In this document: piece after piece, positions 7,430 to 15,752 of the stretch
Layout of the letters: each line of letters opens with the position of its first letter
Numbering within the stretch: the first letter of the stretch is position 1
DNA from: ZC4RG29 sp036273935
Lineage (GTDB): Bacteria; Bacteroidota; Bacteroidia; Cytophagales; Cyclobacteriaceae
DNA: 26,576 nt
Assembly: GCA_036273935.1 (NCBI GenBank)
Contig: DASUGQ010000078.1
Coordinates: 1-26,576 of the forward strand
Reading direction: 5' to 3'
Translations under genes and position numbers: made by a program
Notes under the pieces: model-generated
Told to the model about the DNA's origin: nothing
The model's database searches: none
The model's input: the letters and a program-made list of their open reading frames with translations, nothing else

Positions 7430-9487
7430 ATGAGAGCGACTTTCGGACTAATGTTGTTGTTAATACTCGGTTTTCCAGTTTACTGCCAGGATAACCCTCA
7501 ACCCGTCGCAATCGACGTGCAGCAAATCATTGACGACATCTTTGGATCGCAAGACCTTAATGCAGATTACGAGAAACTTTACGAAAACCTCATGCTGTTA
7601 TTGGCAGATCCGCTCAACCTTAACACGGCGGTGCCTGAGCAACTTCGGTTTCTTGGATTTCTCTCAGAATATCAGATCAATAACTTTTTCGAATATAAAG
7701 CAGAACATGGTGACCTGTTAACGATTTACGAACTTCAGGCAGTACCGGGCTTTGATCTTGTCACGATAAACCGCCTGGCACCATTTATAAAAATCGAGAC
7801 GAAAGCGGATCATATCAATACATCCCTCTTGAAGAGAGTGATTCAAAATAAAAATAACTATGCACTGCTTCGTTATGAACATCTCTTCGAACGTAAGAAA
7901 GGCTTCAGCCCATCGACAGAACCAGATAAAATGTTTCTCGGATCCCCCGACCGTCTCTACATCCGGTACCGGAATAGTCGCCCGGGAGATTTTAGCATTG
8001 GCCTAACCCTGGAGAAAGACGCCGGCGAATCTTTTCGTTGGCAACCGATGAAACAAATTGGCTTTGACTTTTTCTCTTTTCACGCGCAGGTGATGAATAA
8101 AGGAAAACTGGAAAATCTGATTGTGGGTGACTACCAGGTTCAATCCGGGCAGGGGCTTGTCCTTGGCGGACTCTTCGGAATGGGGAAAGGAGGCGAAACG
8201 ATCACCTCAGTACGCAGAAGCAATCTTGGCGGCCTGCCCTATACATCCTCCTATGAAAATGGATATCTGCGAGGTGTGCTTGCCACCTATCGCGTTATGA
8301 AAGCCGTGCATTTCACAGCGTTCGTTTCAAATGCAAATCGTGATGCAAGTTTACAAAATGACAGTCTTGAAAATTATAACGTCGGTGCTTTACAAACTTC
8401 CGGATTGCATAGAAACAAAACTGAACGGGCTGGCAGAGATGCCATTGCAGAAACAAATATGGGCGCGATTCTTAATTTCAAAAATCATAAAGTCGACGGC
8501 GGATTGATCTGGAATACGATAGCGTTCAATTTACCTTTCAATAGAAAACCCACGCCGTATAGTCAGTTTAATTTCAACAGAAGGGCCAACCACAATGTTT
8601 CCCTTTATTTAAACTACAACTTTCATAATTTCACTTTCTTTAACGAAGCGGCAAAGAGTATTGACGGTGGATTTGCCGTGTTGTCGGGGCTTCTTGGAAG
8701 CATCACACCAAAATTCGATGTTGCATTTGTTTACAGAAATTACCAACGGAACTACCATACCTTTTACGCCAATGCACTAAGTGAAAGCTCGACCATTCAG
8801 AACGAATCAGGTTTTTACTGGGGATGGAAGTACAAATGGGACAAGAAATACAGCATTGCAGGGTATGTCGATTTGTTTCGGTTTCCCTGGCTTCGCTACC
8901 GCAGCTACGCCCCCTCACAGGGATATGAATGGCTTGTGCGATTAAACTATCAGATTCAGCGAAATTCTCTTATCTATTTTCAATTTCGGGAAGAAAATAA
9001 ATCAAGAAATGTCAGCGATGATGAATCCACTCGCTATATAACCGCTCAGGGACTAAAAAGAAACTTCCTGTTGAATGTAGAAGTTGCAGCAAACAATTCA
9101 TTACAATTCAAGATGAGAGCGCAGATGAGCACGTTTAATTTCAATAACCGGAATACGTCAGGATTTGCCCTTATACAGGATATTAAATTCGGTATTGGCA
9201 AACTTTCAGTCGTGACGCGCTACGCCTTATTTGAAACGGATGACTACGACAATCGTCAATATGTTTATGAAAATGACGTCTGGCTCGCTTTTGCACTCCC
9301 GGCTTACGAAGGAAAAGGGGTAAGAAACTATCTTTTATTGTCCTACAAATTCAGCCGCCATCTCAGTGCGTGGATACGTTTTTCACATACCCGATACACT
9401 GATCGCGACACGATCGGATCAGGCTATGATCTGATTGACGGAAATACAAAGAATGATGTTAAATTTCAGGTGAAAATCGTTTTATAA
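7430..9487 (+). CDS. Secreted protein: ComEA-like helix-hairpin-helix domain plus probable outer-membrane barrel
   Basis: The start is ATG at 7430, preceded by AAAAAAGGATGATG, the better choice than the in-frame TTG at 7400. A signal peptide (1-20, ending VYCQ) is followed by a helical segment and then a tandem helix-hairpin-helix region at 61-122. That region opens PLNLNTAVPEQL and repeats at YELQAVPGFD, closely laid out like ComEA, which binds DNA in the periplasm. The Gly-x-Gly hairpins that contact DNA are altered (GFLS and GFDL). Residues about 150-685 are rich in aromatic, alternating beta strands and end in the strand VKFQVKIVL, consistent with an outer-membrane barrel. The role is unknown. 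Linkage to a PorV-like gene suggests an outer-membrane complex. The HhH call is firm; the barrel is inferred. Confidence 0.75.
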   Translation: MRATFGLMLLLILGFPVYCQDNPQPVAIDVQQIIDDIFGSQDLNADYEKLYENLMLLLADPLNLNTAVPEQLRFLGFLSEYQINNFFEYKAEHGDLLTIYELQAVPGFDLVTINRLAPFIKIETKADHINTSLLKRVIQNKNNYALLRYEHLFERKKGFSPSTEPDKMFLGSPDRLYIRYRNSRPGDFSIGLTLEKDAGESFRWQPMKQIGFDFFSFHAQVMNKGKLENLIVGDYQVQSGQGLVLGGLFGMGKGGETITSVRRSNLGGLPYTSSYENGYLRGVLATYRVMKAVHFTAFVSNANRDASLQNDSLENYNVGALQTSGLHRNKTERAGRDAIAETNMGAILNFKNHKVDGGLIWNTIAFNLPFNRKPTPYSQFNFNRRANHNVSLYLNYNFHNFTFFNEAAKSIDGGFAVLSGLLGSITPKFDVAFVYRNYQRNYHTFYANALSESSTIQNESGFYWGWKYKWDKKYSIAGYVDLFRFPWLRYRSYAPSQGYEWLVRLNYQIQRNSLIYFQFREENKSRNVSDDESTRYITAQGLKRNFLLNVEVAANNSLQFKMRAQMSTFNFNNRNTSGFALIQDIKFGIGKLSVVTRYALFETDDYDNRQYVYENDVWLAFALPAYEGKGVRNYLLLSYKFSRHLSAWIRFSHTRYTDRDTIGSGYDLIDGNTKNDVKFQVKIVL

Positions 9488-9503
9488 ATCTTTGTGATCC
9501 GTC

Positions 9504-9605
9504 ATGCACGCAACAAAACTTGTAACACCTGGAGTATTGCTAATGCTTTGCATCGGCATAGTCATTTTTATGATTGTTTTCCGCGCTATTTTCCGGAAAA
9601 AGTAA
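9504..9605 (+). CDS. Possible 33-residue single-span membrane protein
   Basis: The frame encodes a polar N-terminus (MHATKLVTPG), about 17 hydrophobic residues (VLLMLCIGIVIFMIVF), and a positively charged tail (RAIFRKK). This is the layout of a one-helix membrane peptide with its C-terminus in the cytoplasm. It starts 16 bp after the preceding stop and could ride on that transcript. No convincing ribosome-binding site is seen. Composition alone supports it, so it could be chance. Confidence 0.35.
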   Translation: MHATKLVTPGVLLMLCIGIVIFMIVFRAIFRKK

Positions 9606-9773
9606 GGCAAGGAAATGATTGGAGGTTTTGATGTAAGTTTTGTGCGAAAAACGCCTGGTACATCAAGTGTTTTCCGCTGAATGTTACTTTTTGTCGATAG
9701 GCTCATTTCCGATTTTCATGTTATCCTCATTACTTGTAACCTTGAGAAATGCTTCTCACAACTAAAATTGAAT

Positions 9774-10499
9774 ATGAAAAATCTATTAATCGCACTCGCC
9801 TTCACTTGTTTTGCCAATGCAATGTTTGCACAGGTTACTAAGAAAACACTGGAGTTGCCTGAATTCAAAAGTATTTATGTAAACTCCAATTACACTGTCA
9901 ATGTAAAGCAAACCAACAAGCAGGAAGTAATTGTTGAAGCGCTGACAGAAATCTACGAATTAACGGATATCCACGTCGAGAACGGAATACTGATGATTAA
10001 TGTGGAACGCAAACCCGATAACGCAAATAAGAGCATCTGGGCAAAAATTGATGACATCAAGGTAAACCCAACGATGAAAGTAACGGTAAGCATGAAGAAC
10101 ATCAGCGAACTCCAGGTAAACGGCGGTGGAAAAATTATAGCAGAAAATTCACTGGCCACAAATTATGTAACGCTGGGAGTATCAGGAAATGGAAGCATGG
10201 ATCTGGATTTGAAAGGCGACGTGATTAAAGCAGAAGTGAGCGGGTCCGGCAAGATAACCTTACGAGGTTATGGAAATTCAATAGAAGCACTCGTAAGCGG
10301 ATCCGGGAGTATCAACGCATTCAATTGCTCACTAGAGACGGCAAAAGTGAAAGTCAGCGGCACCGGAGTGTGTGAATTGAATGTGACCAACAACCTGGAA
10401 GCCCAGGTGTTGGGCAGCGGCTCCATTAAACACAAAGGCAATACCAAGACCGTCCAGAAAAAAATCTATGGATCAGGATCGATCGACAGAGCCTATTAA
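9774..10499 (+). CDS. Head-GIN (DUF2807) repeat protein, secreted
   Basis: The start at 9774 gives a clean Sec signal peptide (MKNLLIALAFTCFANAMFA, 1-19); upstream in-frame codons give no sensible N-terminus. The mature 220 residues carry glycine-rich turns roughly every 18-20 residues: NGGG (116), SGNG (137), SGSG (156), SGSG (175), SGTG (195), GSGS (213) and GSGS (232). They are separated by short beta strands. This is the head-GIN/DUF2807 pattern, a predicted right-handed beta-helix common in Bacteroidota, often labelled a putative adhesin without proof. A weak promoter-like TAACCTTG lies at 9737-9744. A strong terminator follows, so it appears to be a single-gene unit. Confidence 0.82.
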   Translation: MKNLLIALAFTCFANAMFAQVTKKTLELPEFKSIYVNSNYTVNVKQTNKQEVIVEALTEIYELTDIHVENGILMINVERKPDNANKSIWAKIDDIKVNPTMKVTVSMKNISELQVNGGGKIIAENSLATNYVTLGVSGNGSMDLDLKGDVIKAEVSGSGKITLRGYGNSIEALVSGSGSINAFNCSLETAKVKVSGTGVCELNVTNNLEAQVLGSGSIKHKGNTKTVQKKIYGSGSIDRAY

Positions 10500-10520
10500 T
10501 TTTTAGTAATACTTATCATC

Positions 10521-10552
10521 AAAAAGGGAGTTCAAATGAGCTCCCTTTTTAT
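10521..10552 (+). terminator. Rho-independent terminator after the DUF2807 gene
   Basis: AAAAAGGGAGTTC pairs with GAGCTCCCTTTTT around an AAAT loop, and a T run follows. The A run on the left side means it could work in both directions, but both neighbouring genes are on the + strand. Confidence 0.9.
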
Positions 10553-10648
10553 TTGGGCGATCTCTATACGTCCCTTCCCAAGTCCATTTTTTAGTTTCAG
10601 AATCAAATTCGTCTTCTTACCTTGACACCGTTAAAACCGGACGGATCC

Positions 10649-11998
10649 ATGAATAAATTGAAAATAACTATTCTCTTATTTCTTTGCGCAGGATTGGTGA
10701 ATTTTGCGCCGCCTGAAAAAAAGAATATTCTTCCCTATCCTATTCATCAGCATATGATGGGCAATGGACTGAATGTTGTTACAGTTCCGTTTGAGAGTCC
10801 GGGCATTGCCGCTTTTTACATTGTGGTTCGCGTGGGCTCGCGTGATGAAATCGAAAAAGGAAAGTCCGGATTCGCTCATTTTTTTGAACACATGATGTTT
10901 CGCGGAACGGACAAATACCCAAAAGAAAAATACGAGGAGACACTGAAGGGCATTGGCGCTTCTGCTAATGCCAATACCTCATTGGATCGAACAGTATATC
11001 ACATGACAGGCAACGCCGCGATGCTGGATAAAATGTTTGAACTGGAGTCAGATCGTTTTATGAATCTCCATTATTCTTTACAGGATTTCAAAACAGAAGC
11101 CGGTGCCGTGAAAGGCGAATACACGAAAAACTTTTCAAGTCCTTACATGCAGATCTATGAAAAGTTGAACGCGACGGCTTTCACGACGCACACTTATGGG
11201 CATACTACTATTGGCTATTTTGAAGATATCGTCGACATGCCTAACCAGTACGAATATTCACAACAATTCTTCAGCCGTTTCTATCGGCCTGAATATTCTA
11301 CCATACTCGTCGTTGGCGATGTAACACCCGAACGTGTGAATGCCTTTGCAGAAAAATATTTCGGAGAGTGGAAAAAAGGAAACTACATTTCTAATGTACC
11401 TAAGGAGCCCGAACAAACTTCAACCCGTTATACTCACGTTCAGGTTCCCAATTTTCCACCTTACCTGGAATTGGCGTTCAAGGGGCCCGCATTTTCCGAC
11501 AAAGAAATCGACATGCCTGCCTTGGATATTTTAAGTTCCATTCTCTTTTCCGAAAAATCTGATTTGTATAAGAAACTTGTTATCGAAGAGCAAAAAGCGA
11601 GAAGTCTTGGCGGCGGTGCATCCGACTCACGTGATCCTTATTTATTTTCAGTAGAAACTTCCCTCGTAAAAAATGACGACATGCAATATGTGAAAGATGA
11701 AATCATGAAGGCGATTGAAAAAGTAAAAAAAGAGCCCGTTGATCCCAAGACACTTGCGGAAACCCTTTCTCATGTAAAATACTCCTTTGCTATGCGAATT
11801 GACAGCCCTGATGAAATCGCCCGCTCACTCGCAAACTATATTTGGACATCCGGTGATCCTGAATCGCTGAACAGAACGTATACTAATTATGAGAAAGTTA
11901 CACCTAAAGATCTCATGATGGTGGCCAATAAATACCTAAATGCAGCCCAACTCACAGTGGCTACTATTTCACCTAATCAGGAAGGAGGAATCAAATAA
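10649..11998 (+). CDS. M16 family zinc metallopeptidase, catalytic subunit
   Basis: The start is placed at ATG 10649, ahead of a signal-like hydrophobic segment (MNKLKITILLFLCAGLVNFA). An in-frame TTG at 10622 is possible but adds only nine polar residues. The inverted zinc motif HFFEH (77-81) is intact, and the third ligand is Glu157 in VKGEYTKN, the spacing expected of M16. The N-terminal peptidase domain (about 35-240) is followed by the inactive-fold M16 C domain. The protein is probably exported to the periplasm or outer membrane and degrades peptides or processes proteins there. It overlaps the next M16 gene by 1 nt, so the two should form a heterodimer. Confidence 0.9.
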   Translation: MNKLKITILLFLCAGLVNFAPPEKKNILPYPIHQHMMGNGLNVVTVPFESPGIAAFYIVVRVGSRDEIEKGKSGFAHFFEHMMFRGTDKYPKEKYEETLKGIGASANANTSLDRTVYHMTGNAAMLDKMFELESDRFMNLHYSLQDFKTEAGAVKGEYTKNFSSPYMQIYEKLNATAFTTHTYGHTTIGYFEDIVDMPNQYEYSQQFFSRFYRPEYSTILVVGDVTPERVNAFAEKYFGEWKKGNYISNVPKEPEQTSTRYTHVQVPNFPPYLELAFKGPAFSDKEIDMPALDILSSILFSEKSDLYKKLVIEEQKARSLGGGASDSRDPYLFSVETSLVKNDDMQYVKDEIMKAIEKVKKEPVDPKTLAETLSHVKYSFAMRIDSPDEIARSLANYIWTSGDPESLNRTYTNYEKVTPKDLMMVANKYLNAAQLTVATISPNQEGGIK

Positions 11999-13545
11999 TG
12001 AAGAAAATACTTTACATCATCGCTTTTCTGCTCGTAACAACATCAGTTCGTACAAAAGCAGTCGACATCGTTGAACTGAAGTTATCAGCATCCAATAAAA
12101 TTGTGTTCAAATTCATGTTTACAAACGGATCCATCACCGATCCGGCGGGCAAAGAAGGGCTTACCATGCTGACGACAGATTTAATCGGAGATGGTGGCAC
12201 AACGCAATTCACCAGTACACAACTAAAAGATTTTCTTTATCCAATGGCGGCTCGTGTTGACTATTCTGTCGACAAAGAGGTAACCATCTTCACGTTTGAA
12301 GTGCACGTTGACCACCTGAGCAAATTCTACCCGATGATGATGGACCTGGTGACGAACCCGCGGTTTGACGAAAGTGACTTTAGGCGAATTAAATCCAACC
12401 TGGAGAATTATGTGGAGCAGGTTATTCGCACATCTTCTGATGAAGAATACAGCAAAAAGGCGTTAGAGGACTTACTCTTTCGCGGAACAAATTATCAGCA
12501 CATGACTTATGGAACAGTGAGCGGAATAAAAAATATTACGCTCGCTGATTGCAAAAGCCACTTCAATTCTTTCTTCCGGCAGGATAATCTCACGGTTGGA
12601 ATCGCTGGCAATTACGACGCCAACCTCCTCGCTAAAATAAAAGCCGACGTCAAAAAATTACCGGCAGGGCCACCGGACCTGCCCAAGCCTGGATTGGCTA
12701 ACAAGCCTGATGGTGTTCAGGTTGAAATCATCGCCAAGAAGAACGCACTAGGGTCCGCCATCTTTACAGGAGTACCTTTATCAATTACCCGCTCAAGTGA
12801 CGACTTTGCTGCACTGATGGTGGCCAACTCCTGGCTGGGAGAACATCGGAAATCCTACTCTCGTCTTTACCAGAAGATACGGGAAGAACGATCTATGAAT
12901 TATGGAGATTACTCTTACATTGAGTGGTATCAGAATGGCGGAGGAAATATGCTGCCTCCTCCGGGGGTACCCCGAACATCCAATTATTTTTCAATTTGGA
13001 TTCGTCCGGTGCAAATAGCCAAGGGATTAAAACAACAATATCCCGAACTCGCGGATATAACGATAGGACACGCTCACTTTGCTTTGCGGATGGCATTTAA
13101 AGAACTGAATGAAATGATCTCGCACGGCATGAGTTGGCAGGATTTTGAACTGACCCGAACATTTCTGCGCTCTTACATTAAGCTTTATACCCAAACCCCT
13201 GAACGTCAACTTGGCTTTTTAATGGATAGCAAATTCTACGGAAGGATGAATTACATCAATGAAATGGATACCCTTCTTGCCAAACTGACACCCGCCGATG
13301 TAAACAAAGCCATCAAAAAATATTGGAGCGCCGACAATATGTACGTAACGATCGTCACCGACGTTAGTGAAGCAGAACCATTGGCAAAAAGTCTTGAACA
13401 AAACCTGCCATCACCGATGAGTTATTCCAGGTCGTTAAAGGAAGCTCTTCCTGCAAATATTTTAAAGGAAGATGATGAGGTTGCAAACTTTAAGCTGAAT
13501 GTAAAGTCAGTGAAGATCGTTGATTCGAACAATACATTTCAGTAG
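11998..13545 (+). CDS. M16 family peptidase-like protein, non-catalytic partner
   Basis: The start codon shares its A with the previous stop (TAATG) and is preceded by a strong GGAAGGAGGA, unusual for this phylum, so translation is probably coupled and boosted. A signal peptide (1 to about 21) precedes an M16 fold. The zinc motif is absent: the equivalent region reads GKEGLTMLTTDL. The second half carries the REERSMNYGDYSY region, resembling the Arg/Tyr substrate-binding motif that the inactive subunit supplies in M16B heterodimers. The 515-residue length is in range. It most likely completes the active site of the upstream peptidase. A terminator follows at once. Confidence 0.87.
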   Translation: MKKILYIIAFLLVTTSVRTKAVDIVELKLSASNKIVFKFMFTNGSITDPAGKEGLTMLTTDLIGDGGTTQFTSTQLKDFLYPMAARVDYSVDKEVTIFTFEVHVDHLSKFYPMMMDLVTNPRFDESDFRRIKSNLENYVEQVIRTSSDEEYSKKALEDLLFRGTNYQHMTYGTVSGIKNITLADCKSHFNSFFRQDNLTVGIAGNYDANLLAKIKADVKKLPAGPPDLPKPGLANKPDGVQVEIIAKKNALGSAIFTGVPLSITRSSDDFAALMVANSWLGEHRKSYSRLYQKIREERSMNYGDYSYIEWYQNGGGNMLPPPGVPRTSNYFSIWIRPVQIAKGLKQQYPELADITIGHAHFALRMAFKELNEMISHGMSWQDFELTRTFLRSYIKLYTQTPERQLGFLMDSKFYGRMNYINEMDTLLAKLTPADVNKAIKKYWSADNMYVTIVTDVSEAEPLAKSLEQNLPSPMSYSRSLKEALPANILKEDDEVANFKLNVKSVKIVDSNNTFQ

Positions 13546-13573
13546 GCGTTTGCTTAATGCTGGTAAAATAAGG

Positions 13574-13594
13574 AGGGGCGATAGGCCCCTTTTT
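13574..13594 (+). terminator. Rho-independent terminator after the M16 pair
   Basis: A perfect 6-bp GC-rich stem (AGGGGC / GCCCCT) with a GATAG loop is followed by a T run, 28 bp after the stop codon. Confidence 0.9.
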
Positions 13595-13668
13595 GATTTG
13601 TACGAACGTCAGACATTACACACCAAAATACACATCTATCGTTTTTTATAGACGGCGCTGAACATTAA

Positions 13669-13693
13669 AGCAACTTTTTTGATATTAGTTGCT
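13669..13693 (+). repeat. Inverted repeat in the chitinase leader
   Basis: AGCAACT at 13669-13675 and AGTTGCT at 13687-13693 are perfect inverted copies separated by 11 AT-rich bases, ending 13 bp before the ATG. It could be an operator or an mRNA hairpin near the ribosome site. Confidence 0.4.
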
Positions 13694-13706
13694 CAACTTC
13701 CCATCT

Positions 13707-14840
13707 ATGCTCAAGATATCATGTTCATTCATTTTCCTTTTCGTAATTCTGCTGGGCTGCAAAAGCAGCGAAGAAACTCACGCCACTACCAGGGCCAAAC
13801 TTGTCGTCATTGGATATGTTCCTGGCTTCCGCGGCGAACTGGATGAAAAGACAATCAACGCGAACAAACTCACTCACATCAACTATGCGTTTGTAGATGT
13901 TAAAGACAGCATGGCATGGCTCACCAACATTGCTACTGATAGCATCAACTTCCGAAAGCTTAACTACCTGAAAAAGGATAATCCGGATCTGAAAATTCTC
14001 ATATCAATTGGCGGTTGGTCGTGGAGTAATAATTTTTCTGACGCTGTATTAACCGAAAACTCCAGGAAGAAATTTGCCCAGACAAGTGCAAATATTGTTG
14101 AGCAATATAATTTTGACGGTATTGACATCGACTGGGAATATCCCGGCATGAGAGGAGAAGACAATATGTTTCGTACAGAAGACAAAGAAAACTTTACCCT
14201 GATGTTTAGAGCGATCCGTGAAGCCCTCAATGAACTCGCAAAAAAAACCGGAAAAACATATCAGGTCACAACAGCGCTGCCTTGTTTCCCACGAATCATC
14301 GATGTTACTGAAATCGGCAAAGCGGCAAAATATATTGACTACGTCAATCTCATGGCATACGACTTTTATGTTGCCGGCGATACAGCAGGCCACCACTCAA
14401 ACCTGTATCCATCGGAAAGTTATCAGAAAGAAGAATCAGGTGATAAGGCATACGATCTATACACGAAAGCCGGTGTACCTGCTGAAAAACTTGTTCTTGG
14501 CATTCCATTTTATGGCCGGAGCTGGTTTATGAAGACAGATGATAATTATGGCATTAATCGGCTTGTCGATTCAGTTACCCGCGGTGGGGGCTATACTTTC
14601 ATCAAGGATAGCATCATGAGCCGACCAGGCTTCGAGAGACGTTGGGACGACAAGGCAAAGGCACCTTACTTGTGGAATCCGGAGACCAGGCAACTCGTTG
14701 TTTACGATGATGAAGAGTCGGTCAGGATAAAATGTGAATACGTGAAGGCCAAAAACATGGGTGGTGTAATGTTCTGGCAGTATGCAAGCGATCCGAAGGA
14801 GTATTTGCTGACCGCAGTGAACGAACATCTTTATAAGTAA
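13707..14840 (+). CDS. GH18 chitinase-like lipoprotein
   Basis: Chosen from ATG 13707 (an in-frame TTG at 13689 adds six residues), the protein opens with a lipoprotein signal: MLKISCSFIFLFVILLGC, with the lipidated Cys at 18. The following KSSEE is charged, compatible with surface export of Bacteroidota lipoproteins. The GH18 barrel shows the SIGGW strand (100-104) and the full catalytic signature DGIDIDWE (137-144), with Glu144 as proton donor. The MAYDFY strand and the final MFWQYASD strand also fit chitinases. It should cleave beta-1,4-GlcNAc polymers; chitin or peptidoglycan-like glycans are possible substrates. At 377 residues it is a catalytic domain without binding modules. It stands alone between a terminator and a promoter candidate. 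Confidence 0.92.
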   Translation: MLKISCSFIFLFVILLGCKSSEETHATTRAKLVVIGYVPGFRGELDEKTINANKLTHINYAFVDVKDSMAWLTNIATDSINFRKLNYLKKDNPDLKILISIGGWSWSNNFSDAVLTENSRKKFAQTSANIVEQYNFDGIDIDWEYPGMRGEDNMFRTEDKENFTLMFRAIREALNELAKKTGKTYQVTTALPCFPRIIDVTEIGKAAKYIDYVNLMAYDFYVAGDTAGHHSNLYPSESYQKEESGDKAYDLYTKAGVPAEKLVLGIPFYGRSWFMKTDDNYGINRLVDSVTRGGGYTFIKDSIMSRPGFERRWDDKAKAPYLWNPETRQLVVYDDEESVRIKCEYVKAKNMGGVMFWQYASDPKEYLLTAVNEHLYK

Positions 14841-14980
14841 GTCAGTCCATAGTCACGCGATTGGCTACGTCAAAAAACGTTCAATAGAATTTGTTTTCCT
14901 TTTGGAATAGTCTGAAAACTTGTCGCATACTACCCTTCAAAAAGTCGTTAACGGCCAACTCTATTATCCCGCCTCTATCG

Positions 14981-14988
14981 TATGTTTG
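14981..14988 (+). promoter_or_regulatory. Candidate -7 element upstream of the AHSA1 gene
   Basis: TATGTTTG is an exact match to the Bacteroidota -7 consensus TAnnTTTG, about 43 bp before the ATG at 15031. No good TTTG -33 element lies at the usual distance, so support is partial. Confidence 0.4.
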
Positions 14989-15030
14989 TGTAGTAATCGA
15001 CACGACAAGTAGAATTAAAAAAGAACAGAC

Positions 15031-15456
15031 ATGGACACAGCGACAAAAACTAAAATTACGGTGGAAGCCTCAATCAACGCCCCGGTAGAAAAAGTATGGA
15101 ACTATTGGTCGGAGCCAAAACACATCACAAAGTGGTGCCAGGCTTCTGATGATTGGCATGCACCTTATGCAGAAAATGATTTACGGACAAATGGAAAATT
15201 CAAAACGACCATGGCGGCCAAAGATGGAAGCATGAGTTTTGATTTCGAAGGTGTCTACAGCAATGTACAACCACACAAGTTAATTGAATACACGATCGGA
15301 GACGGAAGGACGGTTAAGATTATATTTACTGCAGACGGTAATAAAACGACAGTAACTGAAACCTTCGAAGCAGAGAGCAGCAATCCCGTTGAAATGCAAC
15401 GCGGTGGGTGGCAGGCTATTCTCGATAACTTCAAAAAATATATGGAATCAAACTGA
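15031..15456 (+). CDS. SRPBCC/AHSA1-domain protein
   Basis: This is a 141-residue protein of the START-like SRPBCC fold, AHSA1 (Aha1 C-terminal-like) group. It opens KITVEASINAPVEKVWNYWSEP, has HITKWCQASDDWHAP in the middle, and ends with a GGWQAILDNFKKYME helix. These mark the N-terminal strand, the helix-grip region and the long C-terminal helix. Members bind hydrophobic ligands or act as co-chaperone-like proteins; no specific role can be assigned here. The length is typical. Its TGA stop overlaps by 1 nt the ATG of the following interrupted gene, so the two belonged to one operon. Confidence 0.88.
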   Translation: MDTATKTKITVEASINAPVEKVWNYWSEPKHITKWCQASDDWHAPYAENDLRTNGKFKTTMAAKDGSMSFDFEGVYSNVQPHKLIEYTIGDGRTVKIIFTADGNKTTVTETFEAESSNPVEMQRGGWQAILDNFKKYMESN

Positions 15457-15749
15457 TGCCCGCTGGCAAAGGAACACTCCGGACCTGTGAGAACGGCCAT
15501 TGATTTTACAAAAGCAGCGATTGCCCTACATGTCCGGTTTGCGAACAAGAACGCAAACCGGACACGGGTTTTCTCTCGTTGGTGGTTGCTCCTGCGCGCC
15601 GGGCACTCGACCACGCGGGGATCAAAACATTGACCCAACTTTCCACATGGAATGAACAGGAAATTCTGCAACTCCACGGGATTGGCCCAACCACCATACT
15701 GAAACTTCGCAAAGCACTTAAATCCGCTGGTCTTGTCTTCAGAAAATAA
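15456..15749 (+). pseudogene. Zinc-ribbon/helix-hairpin-helix small protein interrupted by in-frame TGA
   Basis: The frame starts at an ATG overlapping the previous stop (TGATG) and reads MPAGKGTLRTCENGH, then TGA at 15501-15503. It continues FYKSSDCPTCPVCEQERKP and a helix-hairpin-helix region (ILQLHGIGPTTILKLRKAL) to TAA at 15747. Joined, it is a 97-codon protein with four to five Cys and an RpoA-C-terminal-like HhH. This matches a small Bacteroidota family usually named RNA polymerase alpha C-terminal-domain-containing protein (from memory). The 81 codons after the TGA look undamaged. The break may be a recent nonsense change (for example CGA or TGG to TGA), a sequencing error, or readthrough. 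TGA is a normal stop for other genes here. Confidence 0.75.
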
Positions 15750-15752
15750 TGA

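Noticed and set aside
10137..10499. Repeated GGATCCGG/AGCGGC-like DNA in DUF2807 as a possible repeat array
   Set aside because: The repetition comes from the Gly-Ser turns of the protein rungs, not from a DNA-level array.
14049..14396. 115-codon open frame on the - strand inside the chitinase
   Set aside because: It is antisense to the GH18 catalytic region with Cys/Phe-rich, unstructured composition.
14891..15088. 65-codon + frame ahead of the AHSA1 gene
   Set aside because: It overlaps the AHSA1 start in another frame and crosses the promoter candidate.
15501..15503. TGA read as tryptophan genome-wide (code 4) or as selenocysteine
   Set aside because: Several intact genes end in TGA here, so code 4 is excluded. 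No clear SECIS-like structure was seen, and family members do not need Sec at this site as far as I know.
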